A stretch of 64,000 nt of DNA from Planctomycetaceae bacterium (GTDB lineage: Bacteria; Planctomycetota; Phycisphaerae; Phycisphaerales; SM1A02), in the NCBI GenBank assembly GCA_947490615.1, contig CANLHK010000003.1:186001-250000 (forward strand), in the 5' to 3' direction. Both the position numbers and the translations under genes were made by a program. The notes beneath the pieces are model-generated. The model did no database searches and was not told where the DNA came from. It saw only the letters and a program-made list of their open reading frames with translations. This document shows positions 25,265 through 34,758 of this stretch, piece after piece. Numbering within the stretch: position 1 is the first letter of the stretch; each line of letters opens with the position of its first letter.

Positions 25265-27139
25265 ATGACCAATCGCTTCGGCTTCAAGGATTTCATTCAG
25301 ATCGTGCTGCTCGCTGCGGTGCTGTTCCTTGGTTGGCTGCAAATGGTGCAGCAGGATCGCGATCGGGTGTTGCAGCAGGATGTCCTCAGCAAGCTCTCGG
25401 CGATTGAGAAGCGGCTCGCTTCGGGCATCGTCGCGTCCGCCGCTGCGCCGCACACCAACGGTGGCACCACCGACGGCGCGCGCGATGAGTCGTGGGCGCG
25501 ACCTGGCATCCCGATCGAGTGGCAGGAGCCTTGGGGGTTCGCCAACGATCCGCGGCAGCAACCAGGATTTGCCGAAGGTGGTGAGTTCACCGATCTCTTC
25601 GAAGCGCAGCCTGCCAAACTCACGCCGTATCTTGGAAGCGATGTCTATTCGATTCGCGTCTGCGATCGCGTCTGTGATTCGCTTGGTGCCTACGACCCCA
25701 AGACGCTGCGCTTTGTTGGCACGCTCGCTGACGCCTGGCAACAGGATCCCAAGGGACTGTGGATTCGCGCGCACATTCGCGCGGACGCGCGGTTCAGCGA
25801 TGGCGAACCCGTCACCGCTGAGGATGTGCGCTGGACCTTCAAGGACTTCATCTTCAACCCGTCGATCGAGGCCGAGCGCGCGCGTTCGACGATGGACCAG
25901 ATTGTCGATGTGAAAGTGCTCGGTCCCAAGACTGTCGAGTTCGTCTTCAACAAGGCGCTCTCGTTCAATGTCGTCGCTGCGCTGGGGAACTACATCCTCC
26001 CCAAGCATTTCTACGACAAGTTTGAGCCCGCGCAGATCAACAGCTCGACGGCGCTCCTCATGGGTTCGGGTCCGTTCCGTCTTGAGCGACTCGATCCGAG
26101 TGCGCAGTGGTCACCAGGCCAGGATGTCGTACTCGTGCGCAACGAGAATCACTGGGGCCCGCGCTCGCCACTGGACAAGATTCGCTTCAAGGTCGTGAAC
26201 GACGATCTCGCGCGGCTTGTCGCCTACACCAACGGCGAAGGCGATCAGACGCTGCCCACGAGCCCGCAGTACATCAGTAAGACCAAGGAGCCCGACTGGA
26301 GCAAGGAGAATCAGTCGTTCTCTTGGATCAACATGCGCTCGGGCTACTCCTTCATCGCGTGGAACCAAGGACCGCGCAACGGAAAGCCAACGCCCTTTGG
26401 CGACAAGCGCGTTCGACAGGGTCTCACGATGTGCATCGATCGCGAGCAGATGATTCGCGATATCTGGGAAGGCGTCGGCGTTGTCGCCAAGGGCTCCGTG
26501 AATCCCGAAAGCCCCGCGTCCGACAGGTCGCTCAAGCCGTGGCCGTTTGATCCCGTCAAGGGCAAGGCGCTCCTGGCCGAAGCAGGTTGGAAAGATCGCG
26601 ACGGCGACGGCTTCCTCGAGAACGAGCAGGGCGAGCGCTTCAAGATCGAGTTCACTCGTCCCTCGGGCGGCGAGATCTACGAGCGCATCTCAAACTTCAT
26701 CAAGAACAGCTATTCCAAGGTGGGCATTCAGATCGAGACCAAGGTCGTCGACTGGTCGGTCATGCAGGAGATCAACAAGGCGCGCGACTTTGACGCGCTC
26801 ATGATGGGTTGGTCGGCCAGCGCGCCCGAGAGCGATCCGCGGCAGATCTTCCACTCCGAGTCGATCAAGGAGGGCGGCGACAACTTCGTGCAGTGGAACT
26901 CGCCGAAGGCCGACGCGCTCATCGATCGCATTCGCTCGACGCTCGATTACGACGAGCGCATGAAGGTTTGGCACGAGTTCGAGGCGACGCTCCACGAGGA
27001 GCAGCCGTACACCTTCATTCGCGTGTCGCCGTGGCTGCGCTTCGTGAAGAAGTCGATCGGCAATGTGCACCCCTACAAGACCGCGCTTGAGCAGTGGGAG
27101 TTCTTCCGTCACGCCGTCCAACCGACGCCCGCGAACTGA
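25265..27139 (+). CDS. Membrane-anchored peptide-binding protein of ABC transporter (SBP family 5)
   Basis: The 624-aa product belongs to the DppA/OppA substrate-binding family: LTPYLGSDVYSIRVCDRVCD, HIRADARFSDGEPVTAEDVR, WTFKDFIFNP, SGPFRLERLDPSAQWSPGQD, KRVRQGLTMCIDREQMIRDI, and a C-terminal ARDFDALMMGWSASAPESDP. The N-terminus is atypical: an uncleaved-looking helix (FIQIVLLAAVLFLGWLQMV) leads straight into a charged helix (DRVLQQDVLSKLSAIEKRL), so the protein is probably tethered to the membrane by a coiled coil rather than being a free periplasmic protein or lipoprotein. The ATG at 25265 was chosen for its AGGGA upstream. Confidence 0.87.
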   Translation: MTNRFGFKDFIQIVLLAAVLFLGWLQMVQQDRDRVLQQDVLSKLSAIEKRLASGIVASAAAPHTNGGTTDGARDESWARPGIPIEWQEPWGFANDPRQQPGFAEGGEFTDLFEAQPAKLTPYLGSDVYSIRVCDRVCDSLGAYDPKTLRFVGTLADAWQQDPKGLWIRAHIRADARFSDGEPVTAEDVRWTFKDFIFNPSIEAERARSTMDQIVDVKVLGPKTVEFVFNKALSFNVVAALGNYILPKHFYDKFEPAQINSSTALLMGSGPFRLERLDPSAQWSPGQDVVLVRNENHWGPRSPLDKIRFKVVNDDLARLVAYTNGEGDQTLPTSPQYISKTKEPDWSKENQSFSWINMRSGYSFIAWNQGPRNGKPTPFGDKRVRQGLTMCIDREQMIRDIWEGVGVVAKGSVNPESPASDRSLKPWPFDPVKGKALLAEAGWKDRDGDGFLENEQGERFKIEFTRPSGGEIYERISNFIKNSYSKVGIQIETKVVDWSVMQEINKARDFDALMMGWSASAPESDPRQIFHSESIKEGGDNFVQWNSPKADALIDRIRSTLDYDERMKVWHEFEATLHEEQPYTFIRVSPWLRFVKKSIGNVHPYKTALEQWEFFRHAVQPTPAN

Positions 27140-27193
27140 TGATGTCCTCATGACGCCGACGACGCCGAACACCGCCACGAAAGGCACGCGCGG

Positions 27194-28747
27194 ATGCTGA
27201 CCTACATCCTCCGCCGCGTCTTGCTCATGGTTCCGACACTCATCGGAATCACCTTTGTGGTGTTCCTGTTGCTTGCGCTTTCGCCTGGCGGAATCGGCGC
27301 AGCGTTGTCGGTCTCGGGCGGCCAACAGGACGCGTCGAAGGCCGCGATCCTGCAGGTCTACCTTGAAGATCGCTACGGCCTGAATGATCCAGTGATCGTG
27401 CAGTACGCGCGATGGATGCATCGCATCTCACCGATCAAGTTCGGGACGCGCGACCAAGTCACTGCTGCAGGCGAGCGTCTGCAACATCCAAAGGACATTC
27501 CGCAACCGCCGCTTTCGGGCTTCGTGCGCGCAGCAACGAATGCTGCGGCAGCACCAGCTGCGCTCGCCACCGTGGCCGTCACCGATGGCTCCGTCTTGCG
27601 CGGGACCGATGAAGTGGAACGCCAGCGCGCGTATCGCAAGGTCGCCAACGACGCGCTGACGGCGCGCTCGAAGTACCTCGCCGCCAAGCGCGCGTTTGAG
27701 AGTGCTCTGGTCGAGTACGCGATGGCAGGCAAGCGCAGCGAACTGTTGGATCGCAAGGGCAAGATCATTCTCGAGAAGCTTGAGAGCGAAACGCCCGACA
27801 TCGCCAACGCAGCGTGGCCCAAGGTCGTCACCGCCGATGCGGAGATGCAAACTGCCTACGAACGCGCCGTGGCCACGCGCGATGTGCTCGCACGCGCCTT
27901 CGCAGAGCGCCCTTTTCCTGAAGCGGGCATGAACATCATTCCTGGTTCACTGTGGGTTGGCGCGCCTGACCTCGGCACGGCGTTCTCGAAGGCGCGTCCT
28001 GTGTCAGGACTGTTGCTCGATGCGTTGCCGGTGACGCTTCTCATCAACTTCATCGCGTTCCCGATCATCTACCTCATCGCGATTCCTTCGGGCATTCTCG
28101 CCAGTGCCCGCGCGGGCTCGTGGTTCGACAAACTTTCGGGCGCGACCTATGTGGCACTCTGGTCGATCCCCACGGTGTGGGCTGGCGTGCTGGCGATTGG
28201 CTACCTCGCGAACAACCAATACCTTGGGATGTTCCCTGTCGCTGGCTTGCATGATCGAGCCGCGGAAGGGTGGACTTTCCTTCCTGGAGTGCAAAGCAAC
28301 GGCACCTGGCAGATCGGTTGGTTGCTCGACATGGGTTGGCACCTCGTCCTTCCCGTGGCGTGTCTGGTCTATGGCGGATTCGCGGTCCTCTCCAAGCAGA
28401 CACGCGCCGCGATGCTTGACAACTTCAACGCCGACTATGTGCGCACCGCCAAGGCCAAGGGTGTCTCTCGAAAGGATGTGGTGATTCACCATGTCTTTCG
28501 CAACAGCCTGTTGCCGCTCATCACCATGTTCGTCACCGTCTTTCCCGCGACGCTTGCGGGTTCGGTGGTGATCGAACGGATCTTCTCGGTGCCGGGCATG
28601 GGCAGCCTCATGATCGACGCGATTGCGCAGCGTGATCGCGAGCTCATCCTGGCCGATGTGTTCATGATCGCCGTCGTCAACCTTGGTGCGTTGCTCTTGG
28701 CTGACATCCTCTACGCGGCGGCCGATCCGCGGGTGAGCTATGAGTAA
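27194..28747 (+). CDS. Peptide ABC transporter permease, DppB-like with large insertion
   Basis: Start and end match DppB/OppB: MLTYILRRVLLMVPTLIGIT, RYGLNDPVIVQYARWM at 60-75, then PDLGTAFSKARPVSGLLLDA at 258 onward, ALPVTLLINFIAFPIIYLIA, the EAA loop VRTAKAKGVSRKDVVIHHVF, and MIDAIAQRDRELILADVFM. In ordinary DppB the first two blocks are about ten residues apart. Here residues 81-257, roughly 175 residues, are inserted, rich in Ala/Lys/Glu helices (YRKVANDALTARSKYLAAKR). The insert lies in the first extracytoplasmic loop by normal topology. Total length is 517 aa against about 310-340 for the family. The stop overlaps the next gene by 8 nt. Confidence 0.87.
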   Translation: MLTYILRRVLLMVPTLIGITFVVFLLLALSPGGIGAALSVSGGQQDASKAAILQVYLEDRYGLNDPVIVQYARWMHRISPIKFGTRDQVTAAGERLQHPKDIPQPPLSGFVRAATNAAAAPAALATVAVTDGSVLRGTDEVERQRAYRKVANDALTARSKYLAAKRAFESALVEYAMAGKRSELLDRKGKIILEKLESETPDIANAAWPKVVTADAEMQTAYERAVATRDVLARAFAERPFPEAGMNIIPGSLWVGAPDLGTAFSKARPVSGLLLDALPVTLLINFIAFPIIYLIAIPSGILASARAGSWFDKLSGATYVALWSIPTVWAGVLAIGYLANNQYLGMFPVAGLHDRAAEGWTFLPGVQSNGTWQIGWLLDMGWHLVLPVACLVYGGFAVLSKQTRAAMLDNFNADYVRTAKAKGVSRKDVVIHHVFRNSLLPLITMFVTVFPATLAGSVVIERIFSVPGMGSLMIDAIAQRDRELILADVFMIAVVNLGALLLADILYAAADPRVSYE

Positions 28748-30239
28748 GCGCCCGACCAACGAACCTGCCTCGATCAGCGGCATCGAAGCGATGCGCGGCG
28801 TCGGCATCGGGCACGCCAAGGGTTTCTGGGCTGATGCGTGGGAACGCGTCGTGGGTCGATTCGGCGCGCGTCTGGCGTTGGTCTGGATCGGCACGATTGC
28901 GTTCTTCGCGGTCTTTGCGCCGGTTCTGGCCAATGCGCACCCGATCTATCGTCAGAACATCGAGAGCGGCGTGTGGGACTCGCCGTTGTGGCAGAGTCTT
29001 TCGAGTGTCGACCTCGGTCTCCTCGCGTTGGCCGTCTTCGGCGTGCCGTTTGTCTTCCTTCCCATCGGCGCGGCGGTCCGCATCGGCATGCCCGATCGTT
29101 CGTCGCGTTTGGGAATGTTGCTCCTGTGCGGAATCCAAGCGGGGCTCACCATCGTGCTCGCCTCGGCGGTCGCGGCGTGGTCACGCGACAGCGAGAGCGC
29201 GCCATGGATTCGTGAGTTGTCGCGCATCGCGGGATTCCCGTGGATGGCCGCGGGCACGATTGGATTGGTGCTCGCCATCGGTGCAGCAGTCGCTGTCGGA
29301 CGCGGAAACTCAGCGCGTTGGATGGTGATTGTGCTGGCGGCAGTGGTGGCGATCTCTGCGTCGGCTTCGCGCTGGTCGGATCGTCTGGTGAACTTCGACA
29401 CCTACGACGCGCAAGAGTCGTCGGGGCAGTACGAGATCATCTACACCCTCGTGCCGTTCTCACCCGAGTTTGGACGATCGGATACCTATGTCTTTCCGCC
29501 GCTGACCAAACTCGGTGACAAGGCGAGCGCGACGACGGGTACACCAGTTGGATTGCGCACCGTACTCCTCGGCACCGACGCGCTGGGCAAAGATGTGCTC
29601 TCCCAAATGATGTGGGCTTGCCGACTCTCGATCTCGATTGGCGTGGTCTCAACGGGACTGTCGGTCCTCATCGGCGTCACCATCGGAGCCATCATGGGCT
29701 TCTTTGGTGGATGGATCGACCTGCTGCTCTTTCGCGTGGTCGAGATCTTCATGGCGATTCCCGTGCTCTTCCTCTTGATCGTGGCGGCCGCAGTCTTGCC
29801 GCGCAACACCTACATGATGATGGCGATCATCGGCTGCGTCTCGTGGACTGGTGCGGCGCGATTCACCCGCGCGGAGTTCCTCAAGCTGCGCAAGCAGGAC
29901 TTCGTGCAAGGCGCGCAGGCCGCGGGACTGCCGCTTCGCTCCGTGCTGTTCCGCCACATGCTTCCCAACGGCGTCACGCCCGTGCTCGTGGACGCGTCGT
30001 TTGCCGTGGCGGCGGCGATCATCGCCGAAGCGACGCTCTCGTATCTCGGCCTTGGTCCCGACGGTCAAGCGTCCTGGGGCAAGCTGCTTTCGAGTGCGAC
30101 GGGAACCACAGGCATCTTCGTCTGGTGGCTGGCGATCTTCCCTGGGTTTGCGATCTTCCTGACGGTCCTCAGTTACAACATGCTTGGTGAGGCGATGCGC
30201 GACGCGATCGATCCGAAGCTTCGAAAGGCAGCGCATTGA
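28740..30239 (+). CDS. Peptide ABC transporter permease, DppC-like with extra membrane helices
   Basis: The C-terminal half is a standard Dpp[21 protein letters not shown] at 277-296, [20 protein letters not shown], the EAA loop [40 protein letters not shown]. After the first helix ([20 protein letters not shown]) there are about four additional hydrophobic segments between residues 92 and 212 ([71 protein letters not shown]) that the usual about 300-aa family lacks. Total length is 499 aa. It overlaps both neighbours, so stoichiometric cotranslation with the DppB-like subunit is likely. Confidence 0.87.
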   Translation: MSKRPTNEPASISGIEAMRGVGIGHAKGFWADAWERVVGRFGARLALVWIGTIAFFAVFAPVLANAHPIYRQNIESGVWDSPLWQSLSSVDLGLLALAVFGVPFVFLPIGAAVRIGMPDRSSRLGMLLLCGIQAGLTIVLASAVAAWSRDSESAPWIRELSRIAGFPWMAAGTIGLVLAIGAAVAVGRGNSARWMVIVLAAVVAISASASRWSDRLVNFDTYDAQESSGQYEIIYTLVPFSPEFGRSDTYVFPPLTKLGDKASATTGTPVGLRTVLLGTDALGKDVLSQMMWACRLSISIGVVSTGLSVLIGVTIGAIMGFFGGWIDLLLFRVVEIFMAIPVLFLLIVAAAVLPRNTYMMMAIIGCVSWTGAARFTRAEFLKLRKQDFVQGAQAAGLPLRSVLFRHMLPNGVTPVLVDASFAVAAAIIAEATLSYLGLGPDGQASWGKLLSSATGTTGIFVWWLAIFPGFAIFLTVLSYNMLGEAMRDAIDPKLRKAAH

Positions 30240-31357
30240 TGGTGGAAGGCGCAGCAACCAAGACTCCGACCCCGACGAAGACGACGCCGATTCTCGAGGT
30301 GGCCGACCTCGCGGTGAGCTTCGCAAACTCCGCAGGGGGCCCGCGCATCCAAGCGGTGGCGGGCGCGTCGATGACGGTGCATCCCAACCAAACGCTCGCC
30401 GTTGTCGGTGAGTCGGGTTGCGGCAAGAGCGTCACGGCGATGAGCACGATGCAGTTGATTCCGCGTCCACCAGGACGCTTCGATCGCGGCACCGTCTTGT
30501 TCGAAGGGAAAAACCTTCTGACCTGCAGCGAGCGCGAGATGCTCTCGATTCGCGGCGGCAAGATCGCCATGATCTTCCAGGAGCCGATGACGAGTCTGAA
30601 TCCCGTCTACACCATCGGCGACCAGATCATCGAAGCGATTCTCTTGCACCAAGGTGTCGGTCATGCCGAAGCGTGGAAGCTTGCGATTCAGGCGATGCGC
30701 GATGTCGGCATCCCGAAGCCCGAAGAGCGCATGCGCGCCTATCCGCACCAGTTTTCGGGCGGCATGCGCCAGCGGGTCATGATCGCCATGGCGCTCGCGT
30801 GCCAGCCGAAGTTGCTCCTCGCCGATGAGCCGACGACCGCGCTCGATGTGACGATTCAGGCGCAGATTCTCGATCTGCTGCGCGATCTGCAACGCACGCG
30901 CGGCATGGGCATCATGCTCATTACCCACAACCTAGGTGTGGTGGCGCAGAACGCCGATGTCGTCTGCGTGATGTATGCGGGGCGCGTCGTCGAGTACGCA
31001 CGGGTCTATGAACTCTTCGAGAACCCGCTGCACCCGTACACGCGCGGGCTCTTCAACTCGATTCCGCTCTTGAAGGTCCGCGCGCATCGACTCACCACCG
31101 TCGAGGAAGTTGTGCGCGATCCGGCCCAATTCAAGCTCAAGAATCCCGCAGGTGCGAGCCTCGCGGAGAGTCTGGTTCCGTGGTGGCCCGATCCGCCCGT
31201 TGGCGTTCGACCCGAAACCGTCCGCAACCGCGACGAGTACGCCTTGGTGCAGGTCGCGCCCACGCGCTGGGTCGGCTGCTTCAACACCCAGTGGGTTGAA
31301 GATCATCCGAGCCCGCGGCCTGATCTGGACTACCGCCGCGAAGGCGCGGTCGTCTGA
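30239..31357 (+). CDS. Peptide ABC transporter ATP-binding protein, DppD-like
   Basis: The 372-aa ATPase has Walker A GESGCGKS at 57-64, the Q-loop [10 protein letters not shown], signature [16 protein letters not shown], Walker [13 protein letters not shown] and the H-loop ITHNL. The C-terminal oligopeptide-transporter extension follows with [15 protein letters not shown]. It then continues about 60 residues longer than usual, lacking the cysteine-rich FeS-like motif of some DppD proteins. The ATG at 30239 overlaps the previous stop by one base (TGATG). No DppF-type partner gene is in the window, so it may act as a homodimer or pair with a distant subunit. Confidence 0.9.
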   Translation: MVEGAATKTPTPTKTTPILEVADLAVSFANSAGGPRIQAVAGASMTVHPNQTLAVVGESGCGKSVTAMSTMQLIPRPPGRFDRGTVLFEGKNLLTCSEREMLSIRGGKIAMIFQEPMTSLNPVYTIGDQIIEAILLHQGVGHAEAWKLAIQAMRDVGIPKPEERMRAYPHQFSGGMRQRVMIAMALACQPKLLLADEPTTALDVTIQAQILDLLRDLQRTRGMGIMLITHNLGVVAQNADVVCVMYAGRVVEYARVYELFENPLHPYTRGLFNSIPLLKVRAHRLTTVEEVVRDPAQFKLKNPAGASLAESLVPWWPDPPVGVRPETVRNRDEYALVQVAPTRWVGCFNTQWVEDHPSPRPDLDYRREGAVV

Positions 31358-31413
31358 GGGGAGAGCGGTGGTGAGGCGCGGTGCGCGTCTTCGTCTGCGC
31401 TACCCTGCGCGCC

Positions 31414-31878
31414 ATGCATTCGGTTCAGCTCCAGTTCAAGAGGTTGCGCGCGAGCGCCGTGCTTCCGTCGTATCAAACTGAACATGCGGCGGGCATGGAC
31501 TTGTCCGCGGACATTCCTGCGCCCGTCGTCCTTGCTCCTGGGGCGATCGCCTTGATCCCGTGCGGCTTCGCGATGGCGCTTCCTGTGGGCTATGAGGCGC
31601 AGGTTCGCCCGCGTTCTGGACTCGCAACCAAATTCGGCATCTCGATGCCCAACGCGCCCGGCACGGTCGACGCCGACTACCGCGGTGAGATGATGGTGCC
31701 GCTCATCAACCTTGGTCAGAACCCGTTCGTGGTCGAGCCCAAGATGCGGATCGCCCAGATGGTGATCGCCAAGGTGGAGCACGCGCAAGTCATTGAAGTG
31801 GAGCAGCTTACGGAGACGATTCGCGGCCAGGGCGGCTTCGGGTCAACAGGAACAGGACACGCGCCGCTGCAGGCCTAA
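31414..31878 (+). CDS. dut: Deoxyuridine 5'-triphosphate nucleotidohydrolase (dUTPase)
   Basis: Converts dUTP to dUMP and pyrophosphate, keeping uracil out of DNA and feeding thymidylate synthesis. All five motifs of the trimeric family are present in the 154-aa product: AGMDLSAD (27-33), [12 protein letters not shown] (66-76), [14 protein letters not shown] (80-93) with the catalytic Asp, [10 protein letters not shown] (112-121) and the C-terminal [12 protein letters not shown] (137-148). The ATG at 31414 gives the normal N-terminus. It follows the peptide importer by 56 bp and may share its transcript. Confidence 0.96.
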   Translation: MHSVQLQFKRLRASAVLPSYQTEHAAGMDLSADIPAPVVLAPGAIALIPCGFAMALPVGYEAQVRPRSGLATKFGISMPNAPGTVDADYRGEMMVPLINLGQNPFVVEPKMRIAQMVIAKVEHAQVIEVEQLTETIRGQGGFGSTGTGHAPLQA

Positions 31879-31965
31879 CAGAGCGTCCCCCGCACACTTC
31901 CACGCTGCGCACAAATTCGGCACAATGGCAAGTCTCCGGTAGGCCGGAGGAACTTGGAGTGTGTT

Positions 31966-32055
31966 GTGCGTACTGACCGTTCTCTCGAAACCTATCGCGC
32001 GCGTGCCAACCCAATGCCGCGCCAGACCGCGTCGGGCGCCTGGAGCGCCCCATGA
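31966..32055 (+). CDS. Candidate 29-residue small ORF coupled to the RNase D gene
   Basis: A GTG at 31966 preceded by GGAG at 6 nt spacing opens a 29-codon frame (VRTDRSLETYRARANPMPRQ then TASGAWSAP) that ends in CCATGA. That stop overlaps the ATG of the RNase D gene as ATGA, the coupling arrangement used throughout this window. The peptide is basic and unlike anything I recognise. It may be a real small protein or a translational-coupling leader; chance cannot be excluded at this length. Confidence 0.35.
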   Translation: MRTDRSLETYRARANPMPRQTASGAWSAP

Positions 32056-33320
32056 ATCTGAACTACCGGCGCAAGAAGCGCGAGCGTCACCACGCCGCGG
32101 CGCAGGATGAGGACTCAGCGGACGCCCCGCACCTCGAGCACCAGCTCGTCGCGCGCGGTGAGGCGCAACTTGTCACCTCTGACACGGCCTTGGCCGAAGT
32201 CATCGCCCATGTTCGGGAAGAAGGCGTCTTCGCCTACGACACCGAGTTCATCGGCGAAGAGAGCTACTGGCCGCGCATCTGTGTCGTGCAGATCGCCACC
32301 ACGCAGCGCGTCGTCCTCGTCGATGCCGTCGCGGTCCCTGACCTGCGACCGATCTTTGAGCTCGTCGCCGATCCAACGCTGCTCACTCTGGTGCATGCAG
32401 GAACGCAAGACCTCGAGCCCGTCCGCCGCATGCTCGATCGGCAACCCGCCAACACGCTCGATGTGCAGGTCGCTGCCGCGTTCGCCGAGATGCCGTGGCC
32501 TGCTGGACTCGAGAAGTTGGTTGAACGCTTTGCGGGACACAAGCTGTCGAAGGGTCACACCTTTACCAATTGGGATGCGCGTCCGCTGACCGCCTCGCAG
32601 CTGCGTTACGCGGCCGACGATGTGCGCTACTTGCCGCTGGTTTGGGAGCGTTTGCGCGCCGAACTCGAGCGTCGTGGTTCATTGGCGTGGGCGATGACCG
32701 AGTGTGAGCAGAGCGTGAAGATCCCCGCGCGGTTTGATGAAGACGCCCAGATGCGTCGCGTCCTCAAGAGCTGGCCGATGAAGCCCGCGCAGATTCCCAC
32801 GCTGCGGCTTGTCACGCGGTTGCGCGACGAGATTGCTCGCAAAGAGGACTTGCCGCATCGCGTCGTCATGCCCGATGACTCGTTGGCAGACATCGTCAAG
32901 CAGCGACCGATGTCGCAGCAGCAATTCGCAGCGGTGCGCGGACTCCCCAAGAAGCTTGCGGCGAAGTACGGCGACGCGCTTGCGCAGGCCGTCGATGAAG
33001 GTGGCAAGAGTCCTCCTGAGAAATTGCAGCACGGCAAGACCTTCGACGAGACGGGCGAAGATCGCGCGCGCATCGATGCGCTGGTGGCGATCATCAGCGC
33101 GCGGTGTATCGCCATGGGCCTCGCGCCAGGCATGGTCGCGACGCGCGGCGATGTCGCACGCTGGTGGATGACGCGCGGCTCGAAGAATCCTGAAGCGTTG
33201 TTTGAGGCAGGGGACTGGCGCGTCGAGGCACTGGGAAACTGGCTCGACTGCTTCATGGATGGCAAGGCGAGCGTGTCGATTTCGTGGCGCAACGGCGGCC
33301 CCGAGTTGCTGCATGGGTAG
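32052..33320 (+). CDS. rnd: Ribonuclease D family 3'-5' exoribonuclease with HRDC domain
   Basis: Trims tRNA and other stable RNA 3' ends. The 422-aa product has the DEDDy exonuclease motifs: ExoI VFAYDTEFIGE (Asp63, Glu65), ExoII LVHAGTQDLEPVRRML with its Asp, and ExoIII YAADDVRYLPLVWERL with Tyr and Asp. An HRDC-type domain follows (LRLVTRLRDEIARKEDLPHR, IVKQRPMSQQQFAAVRGLPK). The first 30 residues are a charged extension. The C-terminus (ISARCIAMGLAPGMVATRGD) matches the end of RNase D proteins. It overlaps both a possible small ORF upstream and an aldehyde dehydrogenase gene downstream (8 bp). Confidence 0.92.
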   Translation: MNLNYRRKKRERHHAAAQDEDSADAPHLEHQLVARGEAQLVTSDTALAEVIAHVREEGVFAYDTEFIGEESYWPRICVVQIATTQRVVLVDAVAVPDLRPIFELVADPTLLTLVHAGTQDLEPVRRMLDRQPANTLDVQVAAAFAEMPWPAGLEKLVERFAGHKLSKGHTFTNWDARPLTASQLRYAADDVRYLPLVWERLRAELERRGSLAWAMTECEQSVKIPARFDEDAQMRRVLKSWPMKPAQIPTLRLVTRLRDEIARKEDLPHRVVMPDDSLADIVKQRPMSQQQFAAVRGLPKKLAAKYGDALAQAVDEGGKSPPEKLQHGKTFDETGEDRARIDALVAIISARCIAMGLAPGMVATRGDVARWWMTRGSKNPEALFEAGDWRVEALGNWLDCFMDGKASVSISWRNGGPELLHG

Positions 33321-34746
33321 CCTGCAGTCGGTCAACCCCGCGTCTGGCGTGGCGTTTGGTCACGCGTTCAAGACGAGCACGCGGGCCGAACTCGAGGCGA
33401 TGGCGCGCGCGGCACACGCCACGGTTGAATGCATGGCCGACGCGCCCGGCGCGCAACTTGCGGGATTCCTCGAGGAATATGCGCGTCTTCTCGATGCCGA
33501 TCGAAGCGCGCTTGCGCAGCTTGCCCACGAAGAGACAGCACTCCCGCTGACGCCTCGACTCTCCGAGGTCGAGTTCAATCGCATGCTGTCGCAACTGCGC
33601 AGTGGCGCGCGCGCGCTCATCGACGAGTCGTGGCGCACGATTGCCATCGACGCTCCCAACCAACTTCGTTCCACGCTGGTGCCGCTTGGCGGGGCCGTCG
33701 TGTGCATCGGTCCCTCCAACTTTCCGCTGGCCTTTCATGGTGTGTCGGGCGGAGATTTCTGCGCAGCGATCGTGGCGCGCAATCCCGTGATCGCCAAAGC
33801 GCATCCTGGGCATCTCGGCACTTCGGCGCGTCTCTACGCGGCCGCGTGTGCAGCGAGAGAAAAAGCGGGACTGCCCGCGGCGGCGGTGCAGATGTTCTTT
33901 GATTGCGCCAGTGACGATGGTCTTGCGCTCCTTGAGCATCGCGGAGTCGCGGCGCTCGCGTTCACCGGCTCGCGTGCGTCAGGTCTGCGATTGAAGGCGG
34001 TGTGCGATGCACTCGGAAAGCCATCGAGCCTTGAGATGTCGTCGGTGAATCCCGTGTTTGTGGCGCGCGGCGCTGCAGCAGCGCGCGCTGAAACCATCGG
34101 CGAGAGTTGGGCCACGGCGCTGCTTCTTGGCGGTGGACAGTTCTGCACCAAGCCAGGCGTGCTTCTTGTGGTGGGTGCCGATGCAGCGCAACGACTGACC
34201 AGTCGCGTTGCCGAGTTGTTGCGCGCGGCTGCTCCACCGATCTTGCTCACCGAGTCGGTCCGCAAGAACTTTCTCGAACGCGTCAAAGCGCTGCGCAGCG
34301 TGTGCGGCGAACCGATCTGTGGCGGCGGCAGCAGCGAGTTGGCTGGTTTCCGCGTGGAACCCACGCTGTTTCGCGTTGCCGCTGGCCGCGCGCGCGCTGA
34401 GCGTGTCGTGGTGATGCAGGAAGCGTTTGGACCTGTCGGAGTTGTGCTCGAAGTCGAAGACGATGCCGCGCTCGTTGAGTTCGCGCACGAACTCGAAGGC
34501 CAACTCGCTTGCACGGTCGTCGCGGACGAGTCCGACGCTGCAACGCGCGCGGCGCTCTACGCCACGCTGCGATTTCGCGCAGGCCGATTGCTCGACGAAG
34601 CGATGCCAACAGGTGTCGTGGTGTCCAACGCGATGGTCCACGGCGGACCGATGCCCGCGACCAATGACCCGCGCTTCACGGCCGTGGGATTGCCTGAGTC
34701 AGCAAAACGGTTTTCGAAGGCACTTTGCCTCGACCGCGTTCGTTGA
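33313..34746 (+). CDS. 2,5-dioxovalerate (2-oxoglutarate semialdehyde) dehydrogenase
   Basis: NAD(P)-dependent aldehyde dehydrogenase producing 2-oxoglutarate. The 477-aa protein has GPSNFPLAFH (Asn136), Lys162 in VIAKAHPGH, the FTGSRASG cofactor loop, Glu241 in LEMSSVNP, and catalytic Cys278 within GGGQFCTKPG. The H-P-G-H and GQFCTxPG forms, and the PxTNDPRFTAVG end, are typical of the alpha-ketoglutarate semialdehyde dehydrogenase branch. It is the last step of hydroxyproline and of pentose/hexarate catabolism; the neighbouring DHDPS-family and epimerase genes favour hydroxyproline. The start overlaps the RNase D gene by 8 bp, giving tight coupling to an unrelated gene. Confidence 0.87.
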   Translation: MGSLQSVNPASGVAFGHAFKTSTRAELEAMARAAHATVECMADAPGAQLAGFLEEYARLLDADRSALAQLAHEETALPLTPRLSEVEFNRMLSQLRSGARALIDESWRTIAIDAPNQLRSTLVPLGGAVVCIGPSNFPLAFHGVSGGDFCAAIVARNPVIAKAHPGHLGTSARLYAAACAAREKAGLPAAAVQMFFDCASDDGLALLEHRGVAALAFTGSRASGLRLKAVCDALGKPSSLEMSSVNPVFVARGAAAARAETIGESWATALLLGGGQFCTKPGVLLVVGADAAQRLTSRVAELLRAAAPPILLTESVRKNFLERVKALRSVCGEPICGGGSSELAGFRVEPTLFRVAAGRARAERVVVMQEAFGPVGVVLEVEDDAALVEFAHELEGQLACTVVADESDAATRAALYATLRFRAGRLLDEAMPTGVVVSNAMVHGGPMPATNDPRFTAVGLPESAKRFSKALCLDRVR

Positions 34747-34758
34747 GGTCCACGCGCC

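Noticed and set aside
24779-26008. A 409-codon minus-strand frame
   Set aside because: It spans the DppC-like and binding-protein genes on the other strand and has antisense-type composition.
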